From Flavobacterium branchiarum (GTDB taxonomy: Bacteria > Bacteroidota > Bacteroidia > Flavobacteriales > Flavobacteriaceae), in assembly GCF_030409845.1 (NCBI RefSeq), contig NZ_JAUFQQ010000003.1, positions 744,001 through 808,000 of the forward strand: a stretch of DNA of 64,000 nucleotides, read 5' to 3'. Below are positions 1 to 8,219 of the stretch, one piece after another (position 1 is the stretch's first letter; each line of letters opens with the position of its first letter). The notes beneath the pieces were generated by a model that did no database searches, was not told the DNA's origin, and saw nothing but the letters and a program-made list of their open reading frames with translations. Position numbers and translations under genes: made by a program.

Positions 1-764
1 TCAGTATTCATATCTATTTTTACTAATTTTCCAGTTGTTTCAGTACCAGTATAAGATAGTTTTCCATTACATAATACGTACAAAGTACCATTTTCTTTTA
101 CTAAAGAAGAAGGAATATCTCCTACTGTAAAATTAATAACTTCGCCAGTAGCAGAATTAGATTTAATAACAGATAGTGAATTTCCTTGACTCCAGCCTCC
201 TTTGTGCGCAACATATAGTTTACCATTGTTTTCAATTATTTGCTCAGGACCTTCAACAACAGGTATCGTTGATGAAACTTTATTTGTTGTTAAATCTATT
301 ACAGCTACATAATCATCCGAAGGATCTGCTGAGTTTCCCCAGTTTGTAATGTATCCTTTTCCATTTGCAAATGCAATATATCTTGGATTATTTATTTGTG
401 TGTTAATTGTAGCAATACTTTTAAATGTGTTTCGGTTAACTACTTCAATTTTATTTCCTCTATTTACAATGATGTAAGCAAAATCACCATTAAAACCAAT
501 GCTTTGAGGAGCATCTTTAATCTCTTTACCTTCATTAACTAAAGAAAAAACATTTTTCCCGAGTTTTAAATCGTCTGATAAATAGGAAATAGATCCATTA
601 GCTTTCTCAAAAACACCTTCTTCGATAATAAATAATCCCCCTTCATATTTACCGCGTGGTGCAGGTTCAGGTTCTGGAGTAACGGTATCGTCGTCATTAC
701 TACAAGATACAAAAAATGTAGAGCTTACAATGATAGCTAAGAATAGCTTATTAAGTTTTTTCAT
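1..764 (-). CDS. BtuG-like surface lipoprotein (YncE/DUF5074-type beta-propeller), partial
   Basis: The gene runs off the left edge; 254 codons are visible from the ATG. The N-terminus is a lipoprotein signal with lipobox Cys at residue 21, followed by Ser-Asn-Asp-Asp-Asp, an acidic stretch of the kind that sends Bacteroidota lipoproteins to the cell surface. After a Pro/Glu linker come repeated beta-propeller blades of the YncE type (for example YIVNRGNKIEVVN and YVAVIDLTTNKV). It starts 4 bp after btuB and shares its riboswitch-controlled transcript. In Bacteroides, BtuG is a surface beta-propeller lipoprotein that binds B12 and sits on BtuB, so position and fold suggest the same role. The family assignment is clear; B12 binding is inferred from context. 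Confidence 0.75.
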   Translation of the reverse strand, partial: MKKLNKLFLAIIVSSTFFVSCSNDDDTVTPEPEPAPRGKYEGGLFIIEEGVFEKANGSISYLSDDLKLGKNVFSLVNEGKEIKDAPQSIGFNGDFAYIIVNRGNKIEVVNRNTFKSIATINTQINNPRYIAFANGKGYITNWGNSADPSDDYVAVIDLTTNKVSSTIPVVEGPEQIIENNGKLYVAHKGGWSQGNSLSVIKSNSATGEVINFTVGDIPSSLVKENGTLYVLCNGKLSYTGTETTGKLVKIDMNT

Positions 765-768
765 GGTA

Positions 769-2631
769 TTAAAAATTAAGGTTTATATATATAGTGTAAT
801 TTCTTCCAGGCATTTGTCTGCTGATTACAGGCTGATAATTTTCGTTCCAAATATTCAGTATTTGAAATCCAATTTTGTAACTGTTCCTTTTTCCTAGTTC
901 GTAATCGATTCCAAGATTACCAATGTTGTACGGTTTTACAATTCCAGAAATACTGTTAAAGGGTGTACTGTAAACTTCGCCATTGTATAGGTATTGAAAA
1001 TAGGATGAAACTTTTTTCCAATTATAAGAAACAGATCCAGTTAATTTATGATAGGGAACATATATAAGTTGTTTGTATATCAATTGACCTTTAATCAATT
1101 GCTGGCTCTCAGAAATGGTATAAGCATATGTTCCATTAAGAGTAAAGTTGTGGTTCTTTATTTTCGTTCTCCATTCTAATAATACTTCACCACCGTAGGC
1201 TCTAACTTTGTCTGTGTTTTCGGGAGACCAATTATCGCCTCCACCTTCAGATGGTATCCAACGCAATAAATCTGTTATTGAATTGTAATAAGTAGTTAGA
1301 GATAAGGAAAAGTTTTTTGTGAAAAATTCATTACCAATTTCTGCTTGATATGAATTTTCTGGTTTTAAATCAGGATTTCCACTTCCTTGCCAATACAAAT
1401 CGTTGTAAGTAGGCATTCTGAAATTCTTTGAAGCATTTAGTTTGATGCGATAAAAATCTGTAAATTGATATCTTGTACCTAAAGAAAAAAGGAAAGGGTT
1501 TCCGTATTGATCTGTTATTTCCTGACGAATGCTGGCTGTGTAGTCCCATTTATCAGTTACATAATGTTGTAATAATAAGCTAGCAGATCCTATTTCTCTA
1601 CTAACGTTATCAATGCTAGAGCCGTATCCTTTGTTACGGTTGTAATCAATGATTGTATTTAGTTTAATTTTGTCATTTACATCAAAAGCTAAATCGTATT
1701 TTATAATAGATGTTTCAACTTTTCCATGAGTGAAAAAATCGGAAGTAATATTTGGGAAATATTTATAAGATTCTCCGATGTGAGCAACTCTTAATTTGGA
1801 AGTAAAACGATTAAATACATTCTCCCATTCTAAGAGATTACGAGTATTGAAATCATTATATTTTGTTTTTGTAGCGTTTGGAGAAGTCAAAGAAAAATGA
1901 CGTTCTGAATCATAAAATTGACTGTATAATTTCAAAGTGTTTCTAGAATCAATTTTATAACCAAATGTTGTGTTTAAACTCGTGTTATAGTATTCCCCAT
2001 TGAGATTTTTTTGATTGCTGTTACCTGGATATTTAAAATCATTTTCAGAGCTATTTCTTGAAAAGCTAACCTGAAGGCTATATTTTTTTGATGAAATAGC
2101 AGTGCGATAATTTAAGCTATAGGTGTCATAACTTCCTGCGCTAAAAAATAAATGATTTGAGAAATTATTTTTAAAAGTTAAGTCATTATTAAGATGAATA
2201 CTTCCTCCAATAGCTCCACTGCCATATAGAATACTTCCTCCTCCAGCTTTTACAGCTATAGAATTAAAATCTCTTGTTCCGATTGTGTTAAAATCAGCTT
2301 GACCTAAAAATTGCGAATTGATATTAATTCCATTCCATATAACTGCCGTTTGTGCACCAGTAGTTCCTCTAAAAGAGGGTGCAGAAGTCATTCCGAGGCC
2401 ATTTTCTTTAAAGTAAATAACAGTATTGTAATTTAAAAGAGAAGTTAAAGAGGCTTGGTTTCGATTAATTATGGAATCGTTAAGTACTTGAATAGACTGT
2501 GAATCAGAATATTTTTTGAGATTAGTATCTGAAACTATAACTTCTTTTAGTTTTGTTATAGAGTCATTTTGTGCCGAAATGAATTGGCAAATTAAGATAG
2601 AAAAGCAGATAAAGAATTTTTGTAATGTCAT
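769..2631 (-). CDS. btuB: TonB-dependent outer-membrane vitamin B12 receptor
   Basis: This is a 620-residue TonB-dependent receptor. A signal peptide ends near residue 20 (QFISA/QND). A TonB-box-like segment (KEVIVSD) follows, then a plug domain at about 40-150 (SAPSFRGTTGAQTAVIWNG and the Gly-rich GGSILYGSGAIGG), then a 22-strand barrel ending in a terminal Phe (INLNF). The barrel carries the NFRMPTYNDLYW and NPDLKPENS motifs usual in this family. It lies 46 nt downstream of a cobalamin riboswitch and 4 bp upstream of the BtuG-like lipoprotein, which makes cobalamin the likely ligand. It would import cobalamins across the outer membrane using TonB energy. Length is typical of BtuB. Substrate is inferred from the riboswitch. 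Confidence 0.88.
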   Translation of the reverse strand: MTLQKFFICFSILICQFISAQNDSITKLKEVIVSDTNLKKYSDSQSIQVLNDSIINRNQASLTSLLNYNTVIYFKENGLGMTSAPSFRGTTGAQTAVIWNGININSQFLGQADFNTIGTRDFNSIAVKAGGGSILYGSGAIGGSIHLNNDLTFKNNFSNHLFFSAGSYDTYSLNYRTAISSKKYSLQVSFSRNSSENDFKYPGNSNQKNLNGEYYNTSLNTTFGYKIDSRNTLKLYSQFYDSERHFSLTSPNATKTKYNDFNTRNLLEWENVFNRFTSKLRVAHIGESYKYFPNITSDFFTHGKVETSIIKYDLAFDVNDKIKLNTIIDYNRNKGYGSSIDNVSREIGSASLLLQHYVTDKWDYTASIRQEITDQYGNPFLFSLGTRYQFTDFYRIKLNASKNFRMPTYNDLYWQGSGNPDLKPENSYQAEIGNEFFTKNFSLSLTTYYNSITDLLRWIPSEGGGDNWSPENTDKVRAYGGEVLLEWRTKIKNHNFTLNGTYAYTISESQQLIKGQLIYKQLIYVPYHKLTGSVSYNWKKVSSYFQYLYNGEVYSTPFNSISGIVKPYNIGNLGIDYELGKRNSYKIGFQILNIWNENYQPVISRQMPGRNYTIYINLNF

Positions 2632-2669
2632 AATTTCTAAACTCTTCTTCCCGAGAGTTCGATATTTGT

Positions 2670-2879
2670 TAACAAAGGCAGGTCTCCTGGCTTACGTCTT
2701 ATTGTTTACCTTCCCGTTTTAAAACAGTGGTTTTGTAGCTAACAATAAGCATTCCTTACGGAACTAAGTTTACAGTTGCGGGTACAGCTCAAGCTTTTTG
2801 AATGTAGATTTAGATGTTTTTAAATCTTCAATTACTTAATTCCCTTTTAATGTGTGAAAAAATAACACAACCTTAATAT
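2670..2879 (-). promoter_or_regulatory. Cobalamin riboswitch in the btuB leader
   Basis: Read on the minus strand, the leader contains the cobalamin-riboswitch core: GAGCTGTACCCGCAACTGTA at 2790-2771 (the B12 box region) and AGCCAGGAGACCTGCC at 2692-2677. A 5' GGGAA element lies near 2844 and variable stems fill the space between. In this class, adenosyl- or other cobalamins bind the RNA and shut off the downstream gene. The element ends about 46 nt before the btuB ATG, so control is probably at translation initiation or by nearby premature termination. It should make btuB and the BtuG-like gene B12-repressed. The outer limits are approximate. Confidence 0.93.
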
Positions 2880-2884
2880 GGCTG

Positions 2885-2892
2885 CAAATATA
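2885..2892 (-). promoter_or_regulatory. -7 box of the riboswitch/btuB promoter
   Basis: TATATTTG on the minus strand matches the Bacteroidota -7 consensus TAnnTTTG and would start RNA near 2879, just at the 5' edge of the riboswitch. The -33 element is weak. The gap from cobC (ends 2968) fits a separate promoter for the uptake genes. Confidence 0.55.
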
Positions 2893-2967
2893 AAGGTAAA
2901 AATGCTTAAAATTAGAATTTGTTCTGACTTTAACCCAAAATGCAAATCAAATGAATCGTTTTAGGAT

Positions 2968-3504
2968 TTAAATTACGATTTTTATAACCTGACCAAAATC
3001 GACTTTATTTTGGAAAGCATCTTTTAAAGGAAGAGAATTTAAAAGACATAAAATGCTTCGGACAACTCCAGCATGAGCAACAATAATTACTTTTTGGGAA
3101 GTTTTACTTAGTATTTCATTTTCCATAAAATCAGAAACTCTTTCATGTAAATCGACAAAAGATTCTCCATTTGGGACGCGAATATTTACAAAATCTTCCA
3201 TCCAAGGGTTTAGTTCTTCTGGGGAGATTTCGTTCCAGTTTTTCATTTCCCAATCACCAAAATTCATTTCCATTAAACGTATGTCTTCTTTGTAATTTGT
3301 AATTTGAGTTTGTTTTTGGATGTACTTGCTTAGTATTGTACAACGTTGCAAAGGACTTGTATATAGTAAGGCGTCTTTAGGCAATTGCTGTACAATGGTT
3401 TCAAAAATTACATCGTAAGGTTGGGCTATGTTTACATCTGTTTGGCCATAACAAACTCCTTTTTCGCAAACAGTTTCGGTGTGACGTACTAAATAAATTT
3501 CCAT
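2968..3504 (-). CDS. cobC: Alpha-ribazole phosphatase (histidine phosphatase)
   Basis: A 178-residue histidine phosphatase starting at MEIYLVRHTE. The RHT motif is at residues 7-9 (His8 is the phospho-acceptor) and the second catalytic His is in VAHAGVVRS near the C-terminus. Family members at cob loci remove the 5' phosphate from alpha-ribazole phosphate (or from adenosylcobalamin phosphate) in nucleotide-loop assembly. The longer upstream reading lies inside cobS; this ATG overlaps the 3' end of cobS by 16 bp, a translationally coupled arrangement. The cob context sets it apart from a generic phosphoglycerate mutase-like phosphatase. Confidence 0.88.
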   Translation of the reverse strand: MEIYLVRHTETVCEKGVCYGQTDVNIAQPYDVIFETIVQQLPKDALLYTSPLQRCTILSKYIQKQTQITNYKEDIRLMEMNFGDWEMKNWNEISPEELNPWMEDFVNIRVPNGESFVDLHERVSDFMENEILSKTSQKVIIVAHAGVVRSILCLLNSLPLKDAFQNKVDFGQVIKIVI

Positions 3505-4286
3505 ATTGCTATAACACTTAAGTAAAAGATAACTTCGCAAACTTGTTGAGTTGCGCCTAAACAATCCCCAGTATAACCATCAATCCATTTTTGAAAATAA
3601 CGTGCTAAAAAATAACGTGTCAAAAATACTGGAATTAGAACCCAAAGTAATTGATATTGAAAATAAGAAAGAATTAAAAGAGGTAATAAACCAAAAAAGA
3701 ATGCTCCTACAACTTCTTTCCAGCTAAAGCTTTTTGCAATAGGTTTGCTTTTGCTTGAAGCATCTTCACGAGAATATTCATGTGTGAATACAATGCTAAT
3801 CGCAGCTAAGCGGCTAATAGAATGCCCAGCAATAAATAGCAGAAGGATTATAAAAACAGCTTGCTGATTTGTAATTGATTTTATCGTTATTAATTCAGTT
3901 AGTAATTGAAATTTCAATAAAAATAGTAATACCACACCAATTGCACCATAAGCACCAATTGCGCTGTCTTTCATAATTAAAAGAATTTTTTCTTTGGTCC
4001 AACCGCCACCAAAACCATCACAAACATCGGCAAAACCATCTTCATGAAAAGCGCCAGTAGTTAAGATTCCTGTAATCATTCCTATAATTATTGAAGCTGT
4101 AGTAGAAACCAAAAATGAAGCGCCATAAAAGGCTAAAAAAGAAAGACCTCCAACAATCCATCCAATTAAAGGAAAATAGCGACTTGCTTTATTTAGATAA
4201 TCGGGATTGTGATCAATGTTTTTTGGACATGGAATTCGAGTGTAAAACATTAAAGCGGTAAAAAAGATATGAAGTTGTTTTTTCAT
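3489..4286 (-). CDS. cobS: Adenosylcobinamide-GDP ribazoletransferase (cobalamin synthase)
   Basis: A 265-residue polytopic membrane protein with about six or seven hydrophobic segments. The family motif is at roughly 80-110: FHEDGFADVCDGFGGGWTKE, then KDSAIGAYGAIG. A second conserved piece near the C-terminus is KWIDGYTGDCLGATQQ. CobS joins adenosylcobinamide-GDP with alpha-ribazole (phosphate) in the inner membrane, the last joining step of B12 assembly. It overlaps cobC downstream and is separated from bluB-cobT by the RAYT insertion. Length and motifs are normal, so the enzyme looks intact. Confidence 0.95.
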   Translation of the reverse strand: MKKQLHIFFTALMFYTRIPCPKNIDHNPDYLNKASRYFPLIGWIVGGLSFLAFYGASFLVSTTASIIIGMITGILTTGAFHEDGFADVCDGFGGGWTKEKILLIMKDSAIGAYGAIGVVLLFLLKFQLLTELITIKSITNQQAVFIILLLFIAGHSISRLAAISIVFTHEYSREDASSKSKPIAKSFSWKEVVGAFFFGLLPLLILSYFQYQLLWVLIPVFLTRYFLARYFQKWIDGYTGDCLGATQQVCEVIFYLSVIAIWKFI

Positions 4287-4305
4287 TTAAAGTAGCTGTT
4301 GTTAT

Positions 4306-4518
4306 TTGGCTAAAGCCAATTTGATTTTGATAATTATTATCCAACATCTAAAGATGTTGGCAATTGAATCTTAAGAATGTCTGTAATTTGATTGCCTTTA
4401 GATTTATTTTTTAGAATATAGATCAATTTTGTTTTATAATGATATTTAATTTTCATTTAATTGCCTCCAGATTTATCTGGAGGATACAAAATTTATTAAG
4501 TTTTTTGGCTTTAGCCAA
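4306..4518. repeat. Cluster of four REP-like palindromes next to the RAYT gene
   Basis: Four perfect hairpins lie between cobS and the transposase: TTGGCT-AA-AGCCAA (4306-4319), CCAACATCT-AA-AGATGTTGG (4341-4360), CCTCCAGAT-TT-ATCTGGAGG (4464-4483) and TTGGCT-TT-AGCCAA (4505-4518). The two left ones have AA loops and the two right ones TT loops, so the block is an inverted pair of REP/iREP units. The tails are also inverted: GGCAATT follows the second and AATTGCC precedes the third. This is the arrangement expected of RAYT-associated REP elements. Confidence 0.8.
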
Positions 4519-4533
4519 ATCTTTATTTATTAT

Positions 4534-4962
4534 TTATTTTTGAAATCCATATCTGAGAAAAAATTCATCATACTCTTCTTGAAATGTTTTCTTAGAATGA
4601 TGTGCTTCTTGATTTTTAATATAATTCCTAACCTTATCAATAATTGACTCAGATACAGATACAGCAAAATATTCATCTTGCCATTCAAATTTTTCTTTTG
4701 TTAGTTTATTTTTATTAATCCAAAATGATGATTCTCCTTTAATTAACTGAATTATTTTTTGAATGTTTTGATCAACTCCTAACGAAATTAGACAATGGCA
4801 ATGGTCTGAATATCCATTTACATAATCAATATAGATTCCTTTTTCTTTTGCATTTTCTTTAATGTGTCTCCATACTTTCTCTCGTAGCTCAACCGAATTT
4901 AGATATGGAAATCTATTTTTAGTACTCCAGACAAAATGTATATAAACTTTTATAAATGGCAT
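4534..4962 (-). CDS. REP-associated tyrosine transposase (IS200-like Y1 transposase)
   Basis: A 142-residue single-domain Y1/HUH transposase. It opens with YIHFVWSTKNR, carries the HUH metal motif as HCH in GYSDHCHCLISL (near residue 54) and has the candidate nucleophilic Tyr in VRNYIKNQEAHH near residue 114. The family nicks and joins single-stranded DNA at hairpins. The palindromes start just after its stop codon, as expected of a RAYT rather than an autonomous insertion sequence, and no terminal repeats bracket the gene alone. It sits 14 bp from the bluB-cobT stop codon, inside the cob gene run. All key motifs are present, so it may still be active. Confidence 0.88.
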   Translation of the reverse strand: MPFIKVYIHFVWSTKNRFPYLNSVELREKVWRHIKENAKEKGIYIDYVNGYSDHCHCLISLGVDQNIQKIIQLIKGESSFWINKNKLTKEKFEWQDEYFAVSVSESIIDKVRNYIKNQEAHHSKKTFQEEYDEFFLRYGFQK

Positions 4963-4976
4963 ATCTTTAATATAAA

Positions 4977-6656
4977 TTACTTATTACTAATCCCAGCATT
5001 CTCAAAAGTTGCCATTTCGTTTAAGAAAGCAACTGCCGATTGTATTATTGGGAAAACAATTGCACACCCCGTTCCTTCGCCTAAGCGTAAATCAAGTTGT
5101 AGAACAGATTGTACTTCTAGATAATTCAATAATTTTTGATGAGCTTGTTCGGCTGAGGAATGACTGAAAATAGCATTTTTCTTGATTTCAGGATTTATTT
5201 TATAGGCAACTAAAAATGCTACTGTACAAATAAAACCATCCACTAGAATTAGCATGTTATTCTTATAAGCAGCTAGCATTCCGCCAGCCATTTGCATGAT
5301 TTCAAAACCACCAAAATAGGCAAGTTGCTGTTGTAATTCGGCTTGACCGGAATAATTATCAATAGCTCTTTTTAGGGTTTGCTGTTTCCGAATTAATTTA
5401 TCTTCATCAACTCCAGTTCCTTTTCCAACACATTCTTCAATAGAGAAACCTGCCAAAACGCTCATTAATACAGAAGCAGTAGAAGTATTCCCGATACCCA
5501 TTTCGCCAAAACCAATGCAATTACTTCCTGTTTTTGCAATAGCATCGACGATTTCAGAGCCTTTAGATAAACACAATTGTAATTCTGTTTCGCTCATTGC
5601 AGGCGCATGCAAAAACGACTGAGTCCCTTTGGCGATTTTAGCATTAATCAAATTTGCATTTGTTGGAAAATCATAATTTACACCAGCATCTACAATAGAT
5701 AATTTAATTTTGTTTTGTTTGCAAAACACATTAATAGCAGCACCTTCTTCAAGAAAATTACCAACCATTTGTCGGGTAACATCTTGCGGATAAGCGCTCA
5801 CACCATGATTAGCAATGCCATGATCTGCTGCAAAAACAACAATATTAGGTTTTATAATCTCAGGATTTAAAGTCTGAAAAGCAGTTCCAATTTGGAATGC
5901 TAATTTCTCTAAAATGCCGAGAGAACCAATAGGTTTTGTTTTAGAGTCTATTTTTTGTTGTAGTGTTTCGCTAAAAGAGCTAGAAACTTCAGGTTCCGAT
6001 TTAGTATCAAAATTGATATTCGGAATATAATTTTCGTTTATTGATTTAATCTCAGTACAATCAAAAGTTTCCGACTTTTGTTTCCAGTTTAACTGCTGTA
6101 ACATCGGTTGGTTGTCGTAGTTAGTAGCAGGTTTGCCAATACAGAAATACCCAAGGGGCTCCATGTTTTCGGGTAGATCAATTATTTTTTTGAACTGATA
6201 ATAATTCAGAATAGAAACCCATCCCATTCCGTAACCTTGTTCTGTAAGTGATAGCCATATATTTTGTGCAGCACAAACAGAACTGAATTTCACAGCTTCA
6301 TTACTGCCAACGGTCCCTATAGTAAAATTATTTAGTACTGAGCGGTCATAGGCAATTATTAACCCGATTGGCGCTTCTTGAATAGCTTCTAATTTCAGGG
6401 ATTTATAATGTTGCTTTTGCTCTTCGTCATCAGTTAAAGATGCTGCTTTTTTATTATAATCTAAGAATAAATCTTTGATTGCTTTTTTGACTTCATCAGA
6501 TTTTATAATGTAATATTTAGTTGCATCCGTTAAACCAACCGAAGGTGCCCAATGTCCTGCTTGTAAAGCTTTTTGAATCACCTCGTCAGGAACTTCATCA
6601 TTGGTAAAGTGGCGTGTATCGCGGCGTGATTTTAGTATATCATCTAAATAACTCAT
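4977..6656 (-). CDS. bluB-cobT: Fused 5,6-dimethylbenzimidazole synthase and NaMN:DMB phosphoribosyltransferase (BluB-CobT)
   Basis: One reading frame encodes two enzymes. Residues about 1-200 are BluB, a flavin-destroying nitroreductase-fold enzyme that makes 5,6-dimethylbenzimidazole (SRRDTRHFTNDEVP, HWAPSVGLTDAT, GYGMGWVSIL). After a linker (about 200-225) residues to 559 are CobT, which couples that base to nicotinate mononucleotide (SKTKPIGSLGILEKLA, FAADHGIANHGVSAYPQDVT, GFGEMGIGNTSTAS, and the catalytic Glu in LRLGEGTGCAIVFP). The start chosen is MSYLDDIL; an ATG 24 nt upstream is possible. Both halves keep full length and motifs. The fusion passes lower-ligand synthesis straight to its activation. 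DMB as lower ligand means the cell makes true cobalamin. Confidence 0.93.
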   Translation of the reverse strand: MSYLDDILKSRRDTRHFTNDEVPDEVIQKALQAGHWAPSVGLTDATKYYIIKSDEVKKAIKDLFLDYNKKAASLTDDEEQKQHYKSLKLEAIQEAPIGLIIAYDRSVLNNFTIGTVGSNEAVKFSSVCAAQNIWLSLTEQGYGMGWVSILNYYQFKKIIDLPENMEPLGYFCIGKPATNYDNQPMLQQLNWKQKSETFDCTEIKSINENYIPNINFDTKSEPEVSSSFSETLQQKIDSKTKPIGSLGILEKLAFQIGTAFQTLNPEIIKPNIVVFAADHGIANHGVSAYPQDVTRQMVGNFLEEGAAINVFCKQNKIKLSIVDAGVNYDFPTNANLINAKIAKGTQSFLHAPAMSETELQLCLSKGSEIVDAIAKTGSNCIGFGEMGIGNTSTASVLMSVLAGFSIEECVGKGTGVDEDKLIRKQQTLKRAIDNYSGQAELQQQLAYFGGFEIMQMAGGMLAAYKNNMLILVDGFICTVAFLVAYKINPEIKKNAIFSHSSAEQAHQKLLNYLEVQSVLQLDLRLGEGTGCAIVFPIIQSAVAFLNEMATFENAGISNK

Positions 6657-6714
6657 GTTTTTTTCTTTTAAAAGGTTCAAAGATTAAAGAAGGTATTCCT
6701 AAAGTTTTTAGGTA

Positions 6715-7227
6715 TTATTCTCCTTTTATTTTCACTGGAATTCCAGAAACCATTAGCACAACAATATCGGCATTTTTAGCCAGAAACTGATTCATCCAGC
6801 CTTGCAATTCTGTGAATTTTCTTCCTATGTGAGTATCAGCATGAAGACCCATTCCGATTTCATTGGTTACAATAATCAAAGTTGCATCAGGCTGATTGGC
6901 TATCTTTAAAAATTCAGTTTTGGCTTCATCGAGCGATAAAGACACATCGTTTTTGGTATCCACAAAAAAGTTCGTTAGCCAAAGCGTTACACAATCAATT
7001 AAAGCTACTTGGCCAGAAAAATCAATTTCGCTTAAGTATTTTTCTTTTTCAATATTTGTCCAGCGTTCATCGCGTTCTTGCTGATGTCTGTCTATTCGGT
7101 TTTGGAAATCTTCATCCCATTTTCGGGCTGTTGCCACATATATTGGTGTATCCGTAAGTTGTAATGCAAGTTCTTGTGCATAACCACTTTTTCCAGAACG
7201 TTCACCGCCAGTAATTAAGTAAATCAT
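6715..7227 (-). CDS. cobU: Adenosylcobinamide kinase / adenosylcobinamide-phosphate guanylyltransferase
   Basis: A 170-residue P-loop protein of normal CobU length. The Walker A loop is TGGERSGKSGYAQ near the N-terminus, followed by the RIDRHQQERDERW region that holds the guanylylated His, and VTNEIGMGLHADTHIGRKF near residue 130. It phosphorylates adenosylcobinamide and then forms adenosylcobinamide-GDP, the substrate of CobS. It lies 58 bp upstream of bluB-cobT on the same strand. With no corrin-ring genes in view, the locus looks like salvage plus lower-loop assembly. Confidence 0.94.
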   Translation of the reverse strand: MIYLITGGERSGKSGYAQELALQLTDTPIYVATARKWDEDFQNRIDRHQQERDERWTNIEKEKYLSEIDFSGQVALIDCVTLWLTNFFVDTKNDVSLSLDEAKTEFLKIANQPDATLIIVTNEIGMGLHADTHIGRKFTELQGWMNQFLAKNADIVVLMVSGIPVKIKGE

Positions 7228-7298
7228 CTCGAGTGATTATTAGTTATTAATTGTAAATTATTAATTTAAGAAAGCGACTGTTTTGCGTTAAGTTGCTG

Positions 7299-7640
7299 TT
7301 AAGTTGTTTTAAGAATACTGGTTACTAACTTTAGTATTGTAATTGCATCTTCATTGATGGTTTTGAATCCTTTTTCGTCTAAATAATCAGTTGCTTTTAA
7401 TAATTCTAACCAATAAATAGATTCATTGGCTTCTTTTTGAGCAATTGCAAATTTATGGATGAAGTCATTTTTACTTTCTGCATGTTCTGCTTCTCTAATC
7501 ATAGCGCCAATACTTGTTCCTGATCTAAGAAGTTGTTTAGAAAGTGTGAATTCCTTTTTTTCAGTACTTAAATATTGGTACAGTCTAACTATACGGATGG
7601 CAAAATCAAAACTTTTGTTTTTTACAATGTTTTCTTTCAT
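7299..7640 (-). CDS. Four-helix bundle protein (S23/TIGR02436 family)
   Basis: A 113-residue all-helical protein of the four-helix bundle family first seen as an insertion in some 23S rRNA genes. Motifs are SFDFAIRIVRLYQYL, LSKQLLRSGTSIGAMIREAEHA and KEANESIYWLELLKAT. Function is unknown. The start MKENIVKN is preferred over an ATG 9 nt upstream. A tandem AACAACT repeat lies immediately upstream (7643-7674). It is in the same orientation as the cob genes but has no known link to B12, so it may simply be inserted there. Confidence 0.85.
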   Translation of the reverse strand: MKENIVKNKSFDFAIRIVRLYQYLSTEKKEFTLSKQLLRSGTSIGAMIREAEHAESKNDFIHKFAIAQKEANESIYWLELLKATDYLDEKGFKTINEDAITILKLVTSILKTT

Positions 7641-7677
7641 AATTAACAACTAACAACTAACAACTAACAATTAATAA

Positions 7678-8043
7678 TCATTTATATGGGCAATGTCTGC
7701 ATTTATTGCCACAACAACTTCCTCTTTTTAAGTGAAACCATTCCTTAAAAACATAGTTTCCATTTTCTAGGTAATAATCAATTCCTTCAATAAGAGTATT
7801 ATTCTTGGGTAAAGCCGAAGCTTTATTGTCAATTGTAATTTCGGGAGTAATTGTATTTACAAAATCGTCTATTTTTACGGAACACGCATTTTTAAAACAA
7901 TTCGGGCAAAGACAATCTACAACTTCCGAAGGCACGAAAATAGGAGGGAAGTCATTACACCAGCATTTGTTTCCATTGGGAGAATCACCACAATCAAATG
8001 CAGTTCCACAACTAGAACAATTTTTTACTTTAAGACCATTCAT
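7678..8043 (-). CDS. Cysteine-rich CWC / DUF5522-type protein
   Basis: A 121-residue protein with two Cys-rich modules. Residues about 1-60 have a CWC-type pattern (NCSSCGTAFDCG, KCWCNDFPPI, DCLCPNCF). The last 40 residues are a DUF5522-like module (IDYYLENGNYVFKEWFHLKR, then GSCCGNKCRHCPY). The pattern suggests one or two bound metals, probably zinc, but the role is unknown. The longer upstream start lacks conservation signals and would lie in the intergenic promoter zone, so MNGLKVKNC is chosen. It is the first gene of the leftward run and is divergent from the ABC transporter. Confidence 0.8.
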   Translation of the reverse strand: MNGLKVKNCSSCGTAFDCGDSPNGNKCWCNDFPPIFVPSEVVDCLCPNCFKNACSVKIDDFVNTITPEITIDNKASALPKNNTLIEGIDYYLENGNYVFKEWFHLKRGSCCGNKCRHCPYK

Positions 8044-8109
8044 GCTGTAAAGATACCATTTGTTTAATTTTTTAAGTTTAAAAGTAAACAGGAAATTTAG
8101 AAATTGCGC

Positions 8110-8117
8110 TACCTTTG
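8110..8117 (+). promoter_or_regulatory. -7 box for the B12 ABC-transporter genes
   Basis: TACCTTTG fits TAnnTTTG and would start RNA about 95 nt before the binding-protein gene. The -33 region is poorly conserved. No second cobalamin riboswitch core is visible in the leader that follows. Confidence 0.4.
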
Positions 8118-8219
8118 TCACTACCCAAATTGTAAAACATGAGGTTACTTTAATTCAAAATCAATTAGGATGCTGAATAGTAATGTCATAATTCTTTAAA
8201 AAATAAATAGTAATTACAT

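Noticed and set aside
2516..2722. 68-codon plus-strand frame overlapping the btuB start and riboswitch
   Set aside because: Antisense to the riboswitch and to btuB; no family signal.
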